A stretch of 35,968 nucleotides of DNA from Candidatus Microgenomates bacterium (GCA_016199065.1 JACQHK010000001.1:1-35968); one strand, 5' to 3'. Numbered from the stretch's first letter, positions 23,965 through 32,386 are shown. Numbers and translations are program-made. Notes: generated from the letters alone by a model not told the origin.

Positions 23965-24846
23965 ATGAAAAATGATCAGAAAAAGGATAAATATAGTGCT
24001 GTTTGGGTTTCTTACTCATCTATTAGTGACTACCTAAAATGTCCCCGTGCCTATTATTTAAAAAACATTTGGCGTAATCCGCAAACAGGACACAAGGTAC
24101 AGATTATTAATCCTCAACTGGCCTTAGGACAGGCAGTTCACGAAGTCGTGGAGTCTCTGTCTTTGTTACCGGTAGATAAGCGACTTACCGATTCATTATT
24201 TGAAAAATTTGAGAGGGCTTGGAAAAAAATAAGCGGAAACGCAGGTGGTTTTTCGAATCAGGCAACCGAAGAAGCTTTTAAAAATCGTGGCCTTTCCATG
24301 TTAAAAAGAATTGTCGCCAATCCGGGCCCGATCGCCAAACTCGCGGTAAAGATCAAAGAAGAAATCCCTCATTTTTGGCTTTCGGAAGAAGACGGAATAA
24401 TCTTATGCGGAAAAATCGACTGGCTTGAGTATTTAGCCGAAAGCGACTCGGTGCATGTGATTGATTTCAAGACCAGTAAATCTACTGAAAATCCCAATTC
24501 TCTTCAATTGCCGATTTATCAATTATTAGTAACTTATTGCCAAAAGAGAAAATTGGCCAAGGCCAGCTATTGGTATTTGGAATTTAGCGATATTTGTGAG
24601 GAAAAAACTTTATCCGATATTAACCTTTCCCAAGAACAGGTTTTAAAGATTGCCAAACAGATTAAAGTTGCAAGACAGCTACAGCGATTCGTTTGCAAAA
24701 GTCAAAACGGCTGTTCAGCATGTCTTCCTCTGGAAAAAGTTTTTCGGGGAGAAGCCAAGTTGGTGGGAGTCAATGATTTTAAACAGGATACCTTCGTCAT
24801 TCCTGATCATCAGTTCAGAGAGGGCGAAGAAAGCGAGATCCTGTAA
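23965..24846 (+). CDS. PD-(D/E)XK nuclease of the RecB/Cas4-like group with putative Fe-S cluster
   Basis: A 293-residue protein. The N-terminal 'SYSSISDYLKCPRAYYL' is the RecB/Cas4 opening and includes Cys26. His59 in 'GQAVHEVVE', Asp152 in 'GKIDWLEY', Asp167-x-Lys169 in 'VIDFKTSK' and QxxxY (181-185) give the complete nuclease site. Three C-terminal cysteines, 244, 250 and 253 (C-x5-C-x2-C), together with Cys26 match the four-Cys layout that binds a 4Fe-4S cluster in Cas4 and AddB nucleases. There is no helicase or cas gene nearby, so it is a stand-alone exonuclease candidate in DNA repair rather than a CRISPR protein. Confidence 0.87.
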   Translation: MKNDQKKDKYSAVWVSYSSISDYLKCPRAYYLKNIWRNPQTGHKVQIINPQLALGQAVHEVVESLSLLPVDKRLTDSLFEKFERAWKKISGNAGGFSNQATEEAFKNRGLSMLKRIVANPGPIAKLAVKIKEEIPHFWLSEEDGIILCGKIDWLEYLAESDSVHVIDFKTSKSTENPNSLQLPIYQLLVTYCQKRKLAKASYWYLEFSDICEEKTLSDINLSQEQVLKIAKQIKVARQLQRFVCKSQNGCSACLPLEKVFRGEAKLVGVNDFKQDTFVIPDHQFREGEESEIL

Positions 24847-24860
24847 ACGTAAACTTTAAA

Positions 24861-26006
24861 ATGCAAAAGTCTAAACTTCATTTAATTTCATTGTTTTTTT
24901 CTCTTATCTTTTTGTTTCTTCTGGCAATTCTTCAACCGGTTTTAGCTCAGGAAACAGCACTTAAATATGATAAAGAAGAGAGAATTGAAGCAGTTGTTGT
25001 AAAAATTTCTCAAGAAAAAGAAATTACAGTGATGGGAAAGGAAAACCTTTCTCAAACTCTGGAGCTAGAATTTTTACCGCCTGCACTCAGAAAAAGAGTC
25101 ACTTTAACCACCGGAAATATTCCAACAGCTTATCAGCCGGTCTATAAAGTAAATGACACGGTTGTTTTAAACTCTCTTGTGACGGGAAACGGAGAAAAAA
25201 CTTACATCATCACAGATTACGTACGACGTGATGCTCTGTATTGGCTATTTCTTATTTTTGTCATTTTAACGATTTTTGTTGCCCGAAGAAGAGGAATTTT
25301 TTCTCTTTTGGGAATGTTCATTTCCTTTTTCTTGATCGTAAAATTTTTGTTACCCCAAATTATGTCCGGTAACGACCCGATATTAATTGCCGTTTTGACC
25401 GCGCTCGCGATCATTCCTCTCACTTTTTATTTGTCACACGGTATTAACTTAAAAACCAGTATTGCTGTCTTGGGAACCGTGACAGCCTTAATTATTTCCG
25501 GTCTGTTGGCAAATTATTTTATCGTATCAGCTAAATTGTCAGGATTTTCTTCGGAGGAGGCGGTCTTTTTACAAGTACAGAACCCTAATTTCGCCAATAT
25601 TAGGGGTCTAATACTAGCAGGAATTATTATCGGTTTGGTGGGAATTTTGGATGACATTACTATTTCTCAAGCGGCTATAGTTCGGCAGTTAAAAACCAAT
25701 TCTCCCAAATTAGGTTTTTGGGAACTGTATCAAGGAGCAATGGAGGTAGGAAAAGACCACATTGCTTCTTTGGTCAATACTTTAATTTTAGTTTATACCG
25801 GCGCCGCTCTCCCCCTTCTATTATTGTTTGTTAATAATCCCGCACCATTTGCCGACGTAATAAACTTAGAGTTGGTAGCAGAAGAAATCTTAAGAGCGTT
25901 GGTAGCTAGTATTGGTTTAATTTTGGCCGTACCCATAACGTCTCTTTTAGCGGCAGTTGTTTTTGGGAATAAAAAATATTATGATTTACGCATAAATATT
26001 AAATAG
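24861..26006 (+). CDS. YibE/F-family membrane protein
   Basis: A 381-residue protein with a signal peptide or first membrane segment (about 7-29, ending near 'PVLAQE'), an extracytoplasmic beta-rich domain (about 30-120) and seven or so membrane segments. The segments 'DYVRRDALYWLFLIF', 'GLVGILDDITISQAAIV' and 'ALPLLLLFVNN' match the YibE/F family, which is widespread in Firmicutes and CPR and has no firm function; transport has been suggested. The stop codon at 26004-26006 touches the first base of the structured RNA before glmS. Confidence 0.88.
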   Translation: MQKSKLHLISLFFSLIFLFLLAILQPVLAQETALKYDKEERIEAVVVKISQEKEITVMGKENLSQTLELEFLPPALRKRVTLTTGNIPTAYQPVYKVNDTVVLNSLVTGNGEKTYIITDYVRRDALYWLFLIFVILTIFVARRRGIFSLLGMFISFFLIVKFLLPQIMSGNDPILIAVLTALAIIPLTFYLSHGINLKTSIAVLGTVTALIISGLLANYFIVSAKLSGFSSEEAVFLQVQNPNFANIRGLILAGIIIGLVGILDDITISQAAIVRQLKTNSPKLGFWELYQGAMEVGKDHIASLVNTLILVYTGAALPLLLLFVNNPAPFADVINLELVAEEILRALVASIGLILAVPITSLLAAVVFGNKKYYDLRINIK

Positions 26007-26235
26007 GAGGTTGAGGATTTTATAGTCAGGGCAAAGCGTGTGGCCCGCCGATGCGGCGGGAGACGAGGAAGAAGGTTCCCCCCGCTCAACGGGAGGAAAA
26101 TCGGACTTTCAGGATTTCTGAAAAGTATCTGCGGAAACCTTCAGGTTGCAACTGTCAACCTTAAAGATTTAGAAAAAGTTTCGGGTAACCGAAACCACAG
26201 AGATAAATCTAAACAGTTAATCCTCTCAAACTTCC
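26006..26235 (+). ncRNA. Structured RNA of about 230 nt between yibE/F and glmS, family not assigned
   Basis: A closing helix pairs GGAGGTTGAGGATT (26006-26019) with AATCCTCTCAAACTTCC (26219-26235), 14 pairs with small bulges. Inside are five local hairpins: CCCGCC/GGCGGG (26044-26060), TTCC-CCCG/CGGG-GGAA with one mismatch (26076-26098), CTTTCAG/CTGAAAG (26106-26125), AGGTTG/CAACCT (26143-26161), and AGATTTA/TAAATCT (26165-26210) enclosing GTTTCGG-GTAA-CCGAAAC (26178-26195). Unpaired segments such as 'GACGAGGAAGAAGG' and 'AAATCGGAC' look like conserved-type RNA sequence. The glmS ATG follows 12 nt later with no Shine-Dalgarno. It could be a glmS leader, a ribozyme or a free RNA such as raiA-like RNA; the latter is a weak recollection only. 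Confidence 0.75.
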
Positions 26236-26247
26236 AACCTCTTTCTT

Positions 26248-28023
26248 ATGTGTGGAATTTTTGCCTATATAGGTAAAAACAACAGGGCAGGTGACATTGC
26301 CTTTAATGGACTTAGGCGTTTGGAATACCGTGGTTATGACAGTTGGGGTATTGCCGTGTTAACAAAAAAGGGCTTGGTAATTAAGAAAAAAAGGGGGAAA
26401 ATAAGCGAGGCGGCACCGGTTTTACCTGCAAGCAATACGTCAGTAGCTCATACTAGGTGGGCAACTCACGGCAAAGTGTCTGATAAGAACGCTCATCCTC
26501 TTTTTTCTTCCCAAAAAGATTTTTGTCTGGTACATAACGGAATTGTAGAAAATTTTGCTGAACTTAAAAAAAATTTAGTAAAGACTTATAAGTTTTCTAC
26601 ACAAACAGATACTGAGGTAATTGTCAAATTAATCGAAGAAGAGCAAAAAAAGAAACAACCATCGTCAGAGGCAATACGGAAGGCTTTTATTAAACTACAA
26701 GGCCGCAATACTATTATAGTTTTATGCAATAACGGTGATTTGTTTGCAGTCAGAAACGGCTCTCCCTTGGTAATCGGTTTTAATCTTAAAACAAAAGAGT
26801 TGTTCTTTTCCTCAGACGCCTTATCGTTTGCCCAATTGGCTACTCAAATGCATGTTGTTAGAAACGGTCAAATGGCAAGCTATTTTCAACAAAGCGGTAC
26901 CCTAGAATTTTATGATTTGGTAACGAAAGCTAAAATACCGCTTGCTTGGGAGAAGATGGATTTTGTCTCTGCTGAGGTGAGTCACCAAGGTTTTGGTCAC
27001 TACATGATTAAAGAAATTAACGAATCGCCCTGGGTAATTAGACAATTGCTAAAAACCAAGAGATCTGACTTCTATAAACTGACAAGACAAATTAGATTGG
27101 CAAAAAATGTCTACACTATTGGGGCAGGGACAGCAGGAGTCGCTGCTGCCCAAATTGGTTTCTATTTACGAAAGTACGCACACCGGAATACAATTTCTCT
27201 AGTGGCAGCCGACGCTGACGAATATTTACCATTAATGACCAAGCGAGATTTAGTAATTTGTCCTTCCCAAAGCGGTGAAACGGCAGACCTTTTGGAATTT
27301 CTTGAAAAAGCCAAAAAAACCGGAATCAAAATTGTCTCCCTGGTTAACATGCCGGGTTCAACTTTGACGCGAATTTCTAACTTCCGATTTATGAATCAGG
27401 CCGGACCGGAAATTGCGGTAATGTCTACTAAAGTCTTTACCTCACAAATTGCCTGGGGTTACTTACTTGCCAAAACTGTTCAAAAACAATTTTTCCAGGG
27501 AAAGAAGAATCTTCGTAAAACAGCTGACCTTCTGGAAAAAATGCTGCAGGATAAACGATGGTTGAGAAAAATAAAACGTATAGCAGATTTGCTCTCTCTA
27601 AAAAAGAGTATTTTTTTATTGGGAAAATCGGAAAATTTGCAGATTGTCAAAGAAGGAATGATCAAAATGATTGAGGGTTCATACATTCATGCCCAAGCGA
27701 TTCCGGCCGGTGATCTTAAACACTACGCAATTACTCTCATGGAAAAAAATACACCGGTAGTTTGTGTTATCCCTGCTAATTATTTACAAAGTGACGTTTT
27801 GAATTCGGTAAATGAAATAAAGACTCGTGGCGCGCTTGTTATAGCCATAACTCCCGTAAAGCACGAAGCTTTTGACGAGTATATAAAATTACCGGTGGTT
27901 GAGGAGACAACCGCAATTTTAAATGTCCTTCCCTTACAGCTTTTGGCTTATTATTTAGCGTTAAGTTTAGGACACAATGTTGATAAACCAAGAAACATTG
28001 CCAAAAGCGTTACTGTTAAATAA
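26248..28023 (+). CDS. glmS: Glutamine--fructose-6-phosphate aminotransferase GlmS
   Basis: A 591-residue enzyme that makes glucosamine-6-phosphate from fructose-6-P and glutamine, the entry to UDP-GlcNAc for MurA and MurG. The start is fixed by Cys2 (MCGIFAYIG), the glutaminase nucleophile that becomes N-terminal after Met removal. 'HTRWATHG' and 'RLEYRGYDSWG' complete the Ntn domain. Two SIS domains follow ('GAGTAGVAAAQIGF', 'CPSQSGETADLLEF', 'AGDLKHYA') and the C-terminus 'DKPRNIAKSVTVK' is diagnostic. A structured RNA fills the leader and no Shine-Dalgarno is visible, so expression may be RNA-controlled. Confidence 0.97.
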   Translation: MCGIFAYIGKNNRAGDIAFNGLRRLEYRGYDSWGIAVLTKKGLVIKKKRGKISEAAPVLPASNTSVAHTRWATHGKVSDKNAHPLFSSQKDFCLVHNGIVENFAELKKNLVKTYKFSTQTDTEVIVKLIEEEQKKKQPSSEAIRKAFIKLQGRNTIIVLCNNGDLFAVRNGSPLVIGFNLKTKELFFSSDALSFAQLATQMHVVRNGQMASYFQQSGTLEFYDLVTKAKIPLAWEKMDFVSAEVSHQGFGHYMIKEINESPWVIRQLLKTKRSDFYKLTRQIRLAKNVYTIGAGTAGVAAAQIGFYLRKYAHRNTISLVAADADEYLPLMTKRDLVICPSQSGETADLLEFLEKAKKTGIKIVSLVNMPGSTLTRISNFRFMNQAGPEIAVMSTKVFTSQIAWGYLLAKTVQKQFFQGKKNLRKTADLLEKMLQDKRWLRKIKRIADLLSLKKSIFLLGKSENLQIVKEGMIKMIEGSYIHAQAIPAGDLKHYAITLMEKNTPVVCVIPANYLQSDVLNSVNEIKTRGALVIAITPVKHEAFDEYIKLPVVEETTAILNVLPLQLLAYYLALSLGHNVDKPRNIAKSVTVK

Positions 28024-28071
28024 AGCTCGCGGCACAACCTATACCACTCTGCTTTGATTTTGCAAAAAAGT

Positions 28072-28382
28072 AGTATATACCCCCGAAGCTTTCAAATTAT
28101 AATTCAGATTGACTTTACGGTTAAATTAATACTTCAAAACCAAAGCTCCGTTAGGTATAAACCCTTGCAATTTGAAAGCAAAGGGGTATAAAATGATAAC
28201 TAAGGTTAGTCTTGAATCGCAAGATAGCCGGTTAATATTTAACCGGAAACCGTAGGAAGAAAGTCCCGCTTAGCGGGATAAATAGAATCTACCGGGTATG
28301 CCCGAGATAGCTGGAAATAAGTTAAAGAAAAAGGTGGTACCGTGAAACACTCACCCTTTATTAAAGGTCAGGAGTGTTTTTT
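28072..28382 (+). promoter_or_regulatory. T-box leader RNA upstream of ileS
   Basis: The 421-nt glmS-ileS gap holds a leader ending in a T-box switch (AAAGGTGGTACCGTG at 28330-28344). A long-range stem at the 5' side pairs TATACCCC (28076-28083) with GGGGTATA (28183-28190) and GCTTTCAAATT (28088-28098) with AATTTGAAAGC (28169-28179), a plausible Stem I. Hairpins follow at 28210-28224 (loop AATCG), 28228-28246, 28264-28278 and 28293-28304. T-boxes sense uncharged tRNA. The gene served here is ileS, so tRNA-Ile is the expected ligand. I could not place the specifier codon: AUC occurs at 28216-28218 and 28287-28289, but neither sits in a recognisable specifier loop, and the usual Stem I AG bulge and GNUG loop are not evident. 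Confidence 0.82.
28346..28382 (+). terminator. T-box-controlled intrinsic terminator
   Basis: AACACTC (28346-28352) pairs with GAGTGTT (28372-28378), and inside it CCTTT (28355-28359) pairs with AAAGG (28363-28367); a run of six T ends at 28382. The same CCTTT can instead pair with the upstream AAAGG (28330-28334), leaving the UGGUACC bulge (28335-28341) free to bind a tRNA acceptor end. The two folds exclude each other, which is the T-box switch. Confidence 0.88.
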
Positions 28383-28396
28383 GATGGATTAAAATC

Positions 28397-28432
28397 TAAG
28401 TCTTATGAAGCTAATTAGGCTTATAAGACTTA
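28397..28432 (+). repeat. Perfect inverted repeat directly before ileS
   Basis: TAAGTCTTAT (28397-28406) is the exact reverse complement of ATAAGACTTA (28423-28432). Inside, AAGC (28408-28411) pairs with GCTT (28419-28422) around a 7-nt loop, giving a 14-bp stem with one bulge. It lies between the T-box terminator and the ileS ATG (28445), so it is present only in read-through mRNA. It could affect translation start or mRNA stability. Confidence 0.7.
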
Positions 28433-28444
28433 TGAGAATAAGAT

Positions 28445-31246
28445 ATGTTTAAACCCGTTGATCCTAAAGTAAATTTTCCCGCCTTGGAAGAGAAAATCTT
28501 GGCCAGGTGGGAAAGCGAAAAAATTTTTGCCAAAAGCGTTGAGAAAAACAAAGGTAAAAAAAACTTTGTTTTTTACGAAGGTCCGCCTACTGCCAACGGA
28601 AAACCCGGATCTCACCACGTTGAAGCACGCGTATTTAAGGATTTCATCCCGCGTTACAAAACAATGAAAGGGTTCTATTGCGAAAGAAAAGGCGGATGGG
28701 ATTGTCATGGTCTTCCGGTGGAACTTGAAGTAGAGAAAAAACTTGCCATTACAGGAAAATCGCAAATTGAGGAATTCGGAGTCGAAAAATTTTGTAAACT
28801 TTGCCGCGAAAGCGTCTTTGAATACGTTAATGAATGGGAAAAACTAACGAAAAGAATAGGATTCTGGATTGGCATGAAAAACAGTTACGAAACAATGGAG
28901 AACACTTACATTGAAAGCGGGTGGTGGATTTTAAAACAGGTTTGGAATAAGGGATGGTTATACGAAGATTACAAAGTCGTTCCGTATTGTGCACGCTGCG
29001 GTACTTCTCTCTCTTCGCATGAGTTGGCTCTTGGGTATAAAGATAACACTCAAGATCCCTCTTTGTTTGTAAAGTTTAAAGTTAAAAACCAAGTTGACAC
29101 TTTCTTTTTGGCCTGGACCACTACACCCTGGACTCTTCCGGGAAACGTCGCGTTAGCCGTTGATCCTACGGCAGTTTACATCAAAGTAAAAACCGATCAG
29201 GGAAACTTGATTTTAGCCGAAAAACGATTAGTAGAAATAGCAAACGCCCAAGTCATCACAAAATTTAAGGGAAAGGATCTGCTTGGTTGGGAATATGAAT
29301 CACTATTTAATTGGGTGAAGTATGATAAAAAGGCGCATTTTATAGTAGAAGGAAACTTCGTTTCTTTAGAGGAAGGGACAGGAATTGTGCATACGGCTGT
29401 GATGTATGGTGAGGATGACTTTGAATTGGGAAAAAAATTTAATTTGCCTAAAAAACATGTAGTAAACGAAAAAGGGCAGTTTACAGAAGAAATTAAACCT
29501 TGGGCAGGATTGTTCGTTAAAAAAGCCGATCCTTTAATCATTAAGGATTTGGAAGAAAAACGATTACTATACAAGCACGGAACTATTTTGCATACTTATC
29601 CCTTTTGTTGGCGATGCGGTACACCGCTACTATATTACGCGCTGACTTCCTGGTATCTAAAAACTACCGCGGTAAAGAAAAGATTACTTGCTAACAATAA
29701 TTCTGTAAATTGGATACCACGACATATCAAAAACGGACGAATGGGAGAATGGTTAAAAAATAACCGCGATTGGGCATTGTCCCGAAGTCGTTACTGGGGT
29801 ACACCATTACCGATATGGAGGTGTCAAGAATGCCAGGAAACTATTTGTATCGAAAGTCTGTCAGAACTGGAAAAATTAAGCGGGAAGAATCTACAAAAGC
29901 TAGATTTGCACCGCCCTTACATTGACGAAGTCAGCTGGCCGTGCAAATGCGGCAAAGGACAGATGAAAAGACTAGCTTTCGTTTTAGATTGTTGGTTTGA
30001 TTCGGGCGCAATGCCTTTTGCCCAATGGCATTATCCTTTTGAAAACAAAGAAGTATGGAGGAAAAATTTTCCTGCTGATTATATTTGTGAGGCGATTGAT
30101 CAGACAAGGGGATGGTTTTATACTTTACAGGCGGTGTCTTCACTTTTAGAGAAAGAAAGTCCTTATAAGAACGTGATCTGTTTGGGTCATGCTCTGGACG
30201 AAAAGGGAAATAAAATGAGTAAGTCCAAGGGCAATGTGGTTGATCCGTGGTCCGTAATCAACGAAGCCGGGGTAGATGCAATGAGATGGTATTTTTACTC
30301 TGTTATTTCCCCGGGAGAGAGTTTCCGTTTTTCGGTATCCTTAGTCAAAGATGTCAACCGCCGTTTTTTATTGATTCTCTGGAATATCTATAACTTTTTG
30401 GTAACATATGCTAATTTTGACGATTGGCAAGGGAGGAAATCTATAGTTCCTCAATCCGGTAATATTCTCGACCGGTGGCTTTTAACAAGATTTAAGGACC
30501 TGGTCTATCGGGTTACTAAGTTGCTTGATGCTTATGATATTTATACCAGCACCGGGTTGATCGAGACTTTCGTTGGCGATTTTTCCAACTGGTATATTAG
30601 AAGAAGCAGAGACAGAATTGGCCCAAGTGCTGTTAATCAAAAAGATAAAGAACAATTTTATCAAACTTGTTATTACGTTTTGTCTGAACTGACGAAACTT
30701 TTAGCTCCCTTCACGCCCTTTATTGCCGATGAGATTTATCAGAATTTAACTTTTAAACAAAGCGTTCATTTAGAGTCCTGGCCGCAGATGCCTCGACGGC
30801 TTCAGTCAACGGAGAAAAAAATTCTGGCCGCCATGGTTCTGGTGAGAAAGATAGTCGAGTTAGGGCACGCCCAAAGAAAAACTTTATCAATAAAATTGCG
30901 ACAGCCCCTGGCTAGTGTGGAAATTAAAACGAGCGAAAAGCTCGGAAGAGAATATGAAGAATTATTGCTTTCTGAACTTAATGTTAAAAAAGTAATTTTT
31001 AAGAAAAGTAATTTACTAGAAGTATCTTTCGATACAAAACTTACCAGGGAGCTGGAAAATGAAGGTACGGCTCGTGAACTGGTGAGAAAAATTCAGGAAG
31101 AAAGGAAGAAGCTGGGTTGTCGTCTTGATGAAAAAGTGGAGGTTAATCTTCCTGATTGGCCTGAGGATTTTTCCCAATATCTTAAAACGCAGACGCTAGC
31201 CAGCAAAATAACAAAAGGAGAATTTGCAGTTAATAAGAAATCATAA
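28445..31246 (+). CDS. ileS: Isoleucyl-tRNA synthetase, IleS2-like
   Basis: A 933-residue class I synthetase that charges tRNA-Ile. The HIGH-type motif is GSHH (54-57) in 'PPTANGKPGSHHVEAR', and KMSKS is at 590-594. A 'GWDCHGLPVE' segment and the Trp-rich editing domain ('WTTTPWTLPGN') are typical of IleRS. 'NRDWALSRSRYWGTPLPIW' and the C-terminal 'LSIKLRQPL' resemble the eukaryote-like type 2 enzymes, a group often naturally tolerant of mupirocin; that property is inferred, not shown. Cys pairs such as 'YCARCGTS' and 'CWRCGTP' may bind zinc. Expression appears to be controlled by the T-box leader just upstream. Confidence 0.96.
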   Translation: MFKPVDPKVNFPALEEKILARWESEKIFAKSVEKNKGKKNFVFYEGPPTANGKPGSHHVEARVFKDFIPRYKTMKGFYCERKGGWDCHGLPVELEVEKKLAITGKSQIEEFGVEKFCKLCRESVFEYVNEWEKLTKRIGFWIGMKNSYETMENTYIESGWWILKQVWNKGWLYEDYKVVPYCARCGTSLSSHELALGYKDNTQDPSLFVKFKVKNQVDTFFLAWTTTPWTLPGNVALAVDPTAVYIKVKTDQGNLILAEKRLVEIANAQVITKFKGKDLLGWEYESLFNWVKYDKKAHFIVEGNFVSLEEGTGIVHTAVMYGEDDFELGKKFNLPKKHVVNEKGQFTEEIKPWAGLFVKKADPLIIKDLEEKRLLYKHGTILHTYPFCWRCGTPLLYYALTSWYLKTTAVKKRLLANNNSVNWIPRHIKNGRMGEWLKNNRDWALSRSRYWGTPLPIWRCQECQETICIESLSELEKLSGKNLQKLDLHRPYIDEVSWPCKCGKGQMKRLAFVLDCWFDSGAMPFAQWHYPFENKEVWRKNFPADYICEAIDQTRGWFYTLQAVSSLLEKESPYKNVICLGHALDEKGNKMSKSKGNVVDPWSVINEAGVDAMRWYFYSVISPGESFRFSVSLVKDVNRRFLLILWNIYNFLVTYANFDDWQGRKSIVPQSGNILDRWLLTRFKDLVYRVTKLLDAYDIYTSTGLIETFVGDFSNWYIRRSRDRIGPSAVNQKDKEQFYQTCYYVLSELTKLLAPFTPFIADEIYQNLTFKQSVHLESWPQMPRRLQSTEKKILAAMVLVRKIVELGHAQRKTLSIKLRQPLASVEIKTSEKLGREYEELLLSELNVKKVIFKKSNLLEVSFDTKLTRELENEGTARELVRKIQEERKKLGCRLDEKVEVNLPDWPEDFSQYLKTQTLASKITKGEFAVNKKS

Positions 31247-31267
31247 CTTGCGACGAGCCAATTGTAG

Positions 31268-31273
31268 TAAAAT
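31268..31273 (+). promoter_or_regulatory. Putative -10 box before rodA
   Basis: TAAAAT ends 6 nt before the rodA ATG in the 33-nt ileS-rodA gap. No Shine-Dalgarno is visible and no -35 is found at proper spacing. It matches the leaderless pattern seen elsewhere in the window, but on its own it is weak. Confidence 0.35.
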
Positions 31274-31279
31274 AGCTGG

Positions 31280-32353
31280 ATGAAAATTCTGCAAAAAATC
31301 GACTGGTGGATTATTTTGCCTTCGGTAACCATTTTCGTTTTGGGAGTAACCATTCTGCTTTCTATTGCTCCCCAACTTTTTCTAAATCAATTAATCTTCG
31401 GTTTATTTGCGTTGTTGATTTTTTTCCTCTTTTCGCAAATTGACTACAAAATATTTCGTCAGTTAAGTAATTTTTTTTACGTTGGAAGTGTTTTTTTCCT
31501 CATCCTTACATTTTTATTGGGGGTGGCAACCAGGGGTTCCGTGCGTTGGATAGATTTCGGTATAGTAAGGCTTCAGCCTTCGGAAATAATCAAACCGTTA
31601 ATGATAATTTTTGCAGCGGCATTTTTTAGCGCAAAAAAGGAAAATTTATTAGCATTTTTTAAACATGCTTTAATGTTTTTTATCCCGGTTTTTTTTGTTC
31701 TGCGCCAGCCTGACCTGGGCAGTGCGATAGTGTTTTGCTTTTTTTGGGTCGGTATTTTATTGACCTCAGGATATAAACCCAAATTTGCCTTGAGTTTTTT
31801 ATTATTTGCTTTAATTTTGTTGCCCTTTTTTTGGCATTTTTTGAAGAGTTATCAAAAGGAAAGAATTATTAGTTTTTTAGACCCCGCAGTGGACCCGCTT
31901 GGTATCGGCTATAACGTAATTCAATCAATGGTAGCAGTTGGTTCCGGTGGTGTGTTGGGTAGAGGTTTAGGACGGGGAACGCAATCGCATCTTCTGTTTT
32001 TACCTGAATATCAAACCGATTTTATTTTTGCCAGTTTTTCCGAAGAATTAGGTTTAGTGGGAGGTTTGATCTTACTTTTTTTGTATTTTACTTTACTGTA
32101 TCGAATTCTCAAAATAGCCTCAGTTACTGATAGCCATTTTGGCAGGCTTATTGCCTATGGAATTTTTTTTGTTATTTTTGCCCAAGTAATGATTAATATC
32201 GGAATGAACATGGGTATTTTTCCAATCACCGGTATTACCTTACCTTTAGTTTCTTACGGGGGAAGCTCCTTGGTTTCTCTGGCAATTATGTTGGGTATGG
32301 TCTCGAGTCTTTCGCGTCACGCCAAGGAAGATAACCCGTTGACGATAAGATGA
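31280..32353 (+). CDS. rodA: SEDS-family glycosyltransferase RodA
   Basis: A 357-residue polytopic membrane protein with about ten segments. SEDS signatures are 'VRWIDFGIVRLQPSEIIKP', 'LRQPDLGSAIV', 'FLPEYQTDFIFASFSEELG' and 'PLVSYGGSSLVSL'. RodA polymerises lipid II for side-wall growth with a class B PBP partner, which is not encoded next to it here. It is distinct from the dcw-encoded FtsW at 14946, so the window carries both SEDS enzymes. FtsW versus RodA is decided mainly by context and by 'RWIDFG', so some doubt remains about which process it serves. Confidence 0.85.
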   Translation: MKILQKIDWWIILPSVTIFVLGVTILLSIAPQLFLNQLIFGLFALLIFFLFSQIDYKIFRQLSNFFYVGSVFFLILTFLLGVATRGSVRWIDFGIVRLQPSEIIKPLMIIFAAAFFSAKKENLLAFFKHALMFFIPVFFVLRQPDLGSAIVFCFFWVGILLTSGYKPKFALSFLLFALILLPFFWHFLKSYQKERIISFLDPAVDPLGIGYNVIQSMVAVGSGGVLGRGLGRGTQSHLLFLPEYQTDFIFASFSEELGLVGGLILLFLYFTLLYRILKIASVTDSHFGRLIAYGIFFVIFAQVMINIGMNMGIFPITGITLPLVSYGGSSLVSLAIMLGMVSSLSRHAKEDNPLTIR

Positions 32354-32356
32354 CTA

Positions 32357-32386
32357 TTGAGAAAAGGCTTTCAGTTAGGCTATAAT
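32357..32386 (+). promoter_or_regulatory. Sigma70-type promoter for rplU
   Basis: TTGAGA (32357-32362), an 18-nt spacer and TATAAT (32381-32386) make the strongest promoter match in the window, as fits a ribosomal protein operon. The start site would be near 32393, at the base of the hairpin in the rplU 5' leader. Confidence 0.65.

Noticed and set aside
26006-26247. glmS ribozyme as a firm call for the RNA before glmS
   Set aside because: AGCG, a following hairpin and GACGAGG resemble its 5' part and the position is right. The conserved downstream core (UUAUCGA, GGCGGAUG, CUCCCGG) is not recognisable and the cleavage site would be internal.
26040-26276. ORF of 78 aa in the ORF track
   Set aside because: It overlaps the structured RNA and the glmS start, is rich in Arg/Gly from hairpin sequence and has no protein-like features.
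28255-28320. RNase P-like 'GGAAGAAAGTCC' in the ileS leader
   Set aside because: Only a short resemblance; no other RNase P helices or conserved segments are present and the region belongs to the T-box leader.
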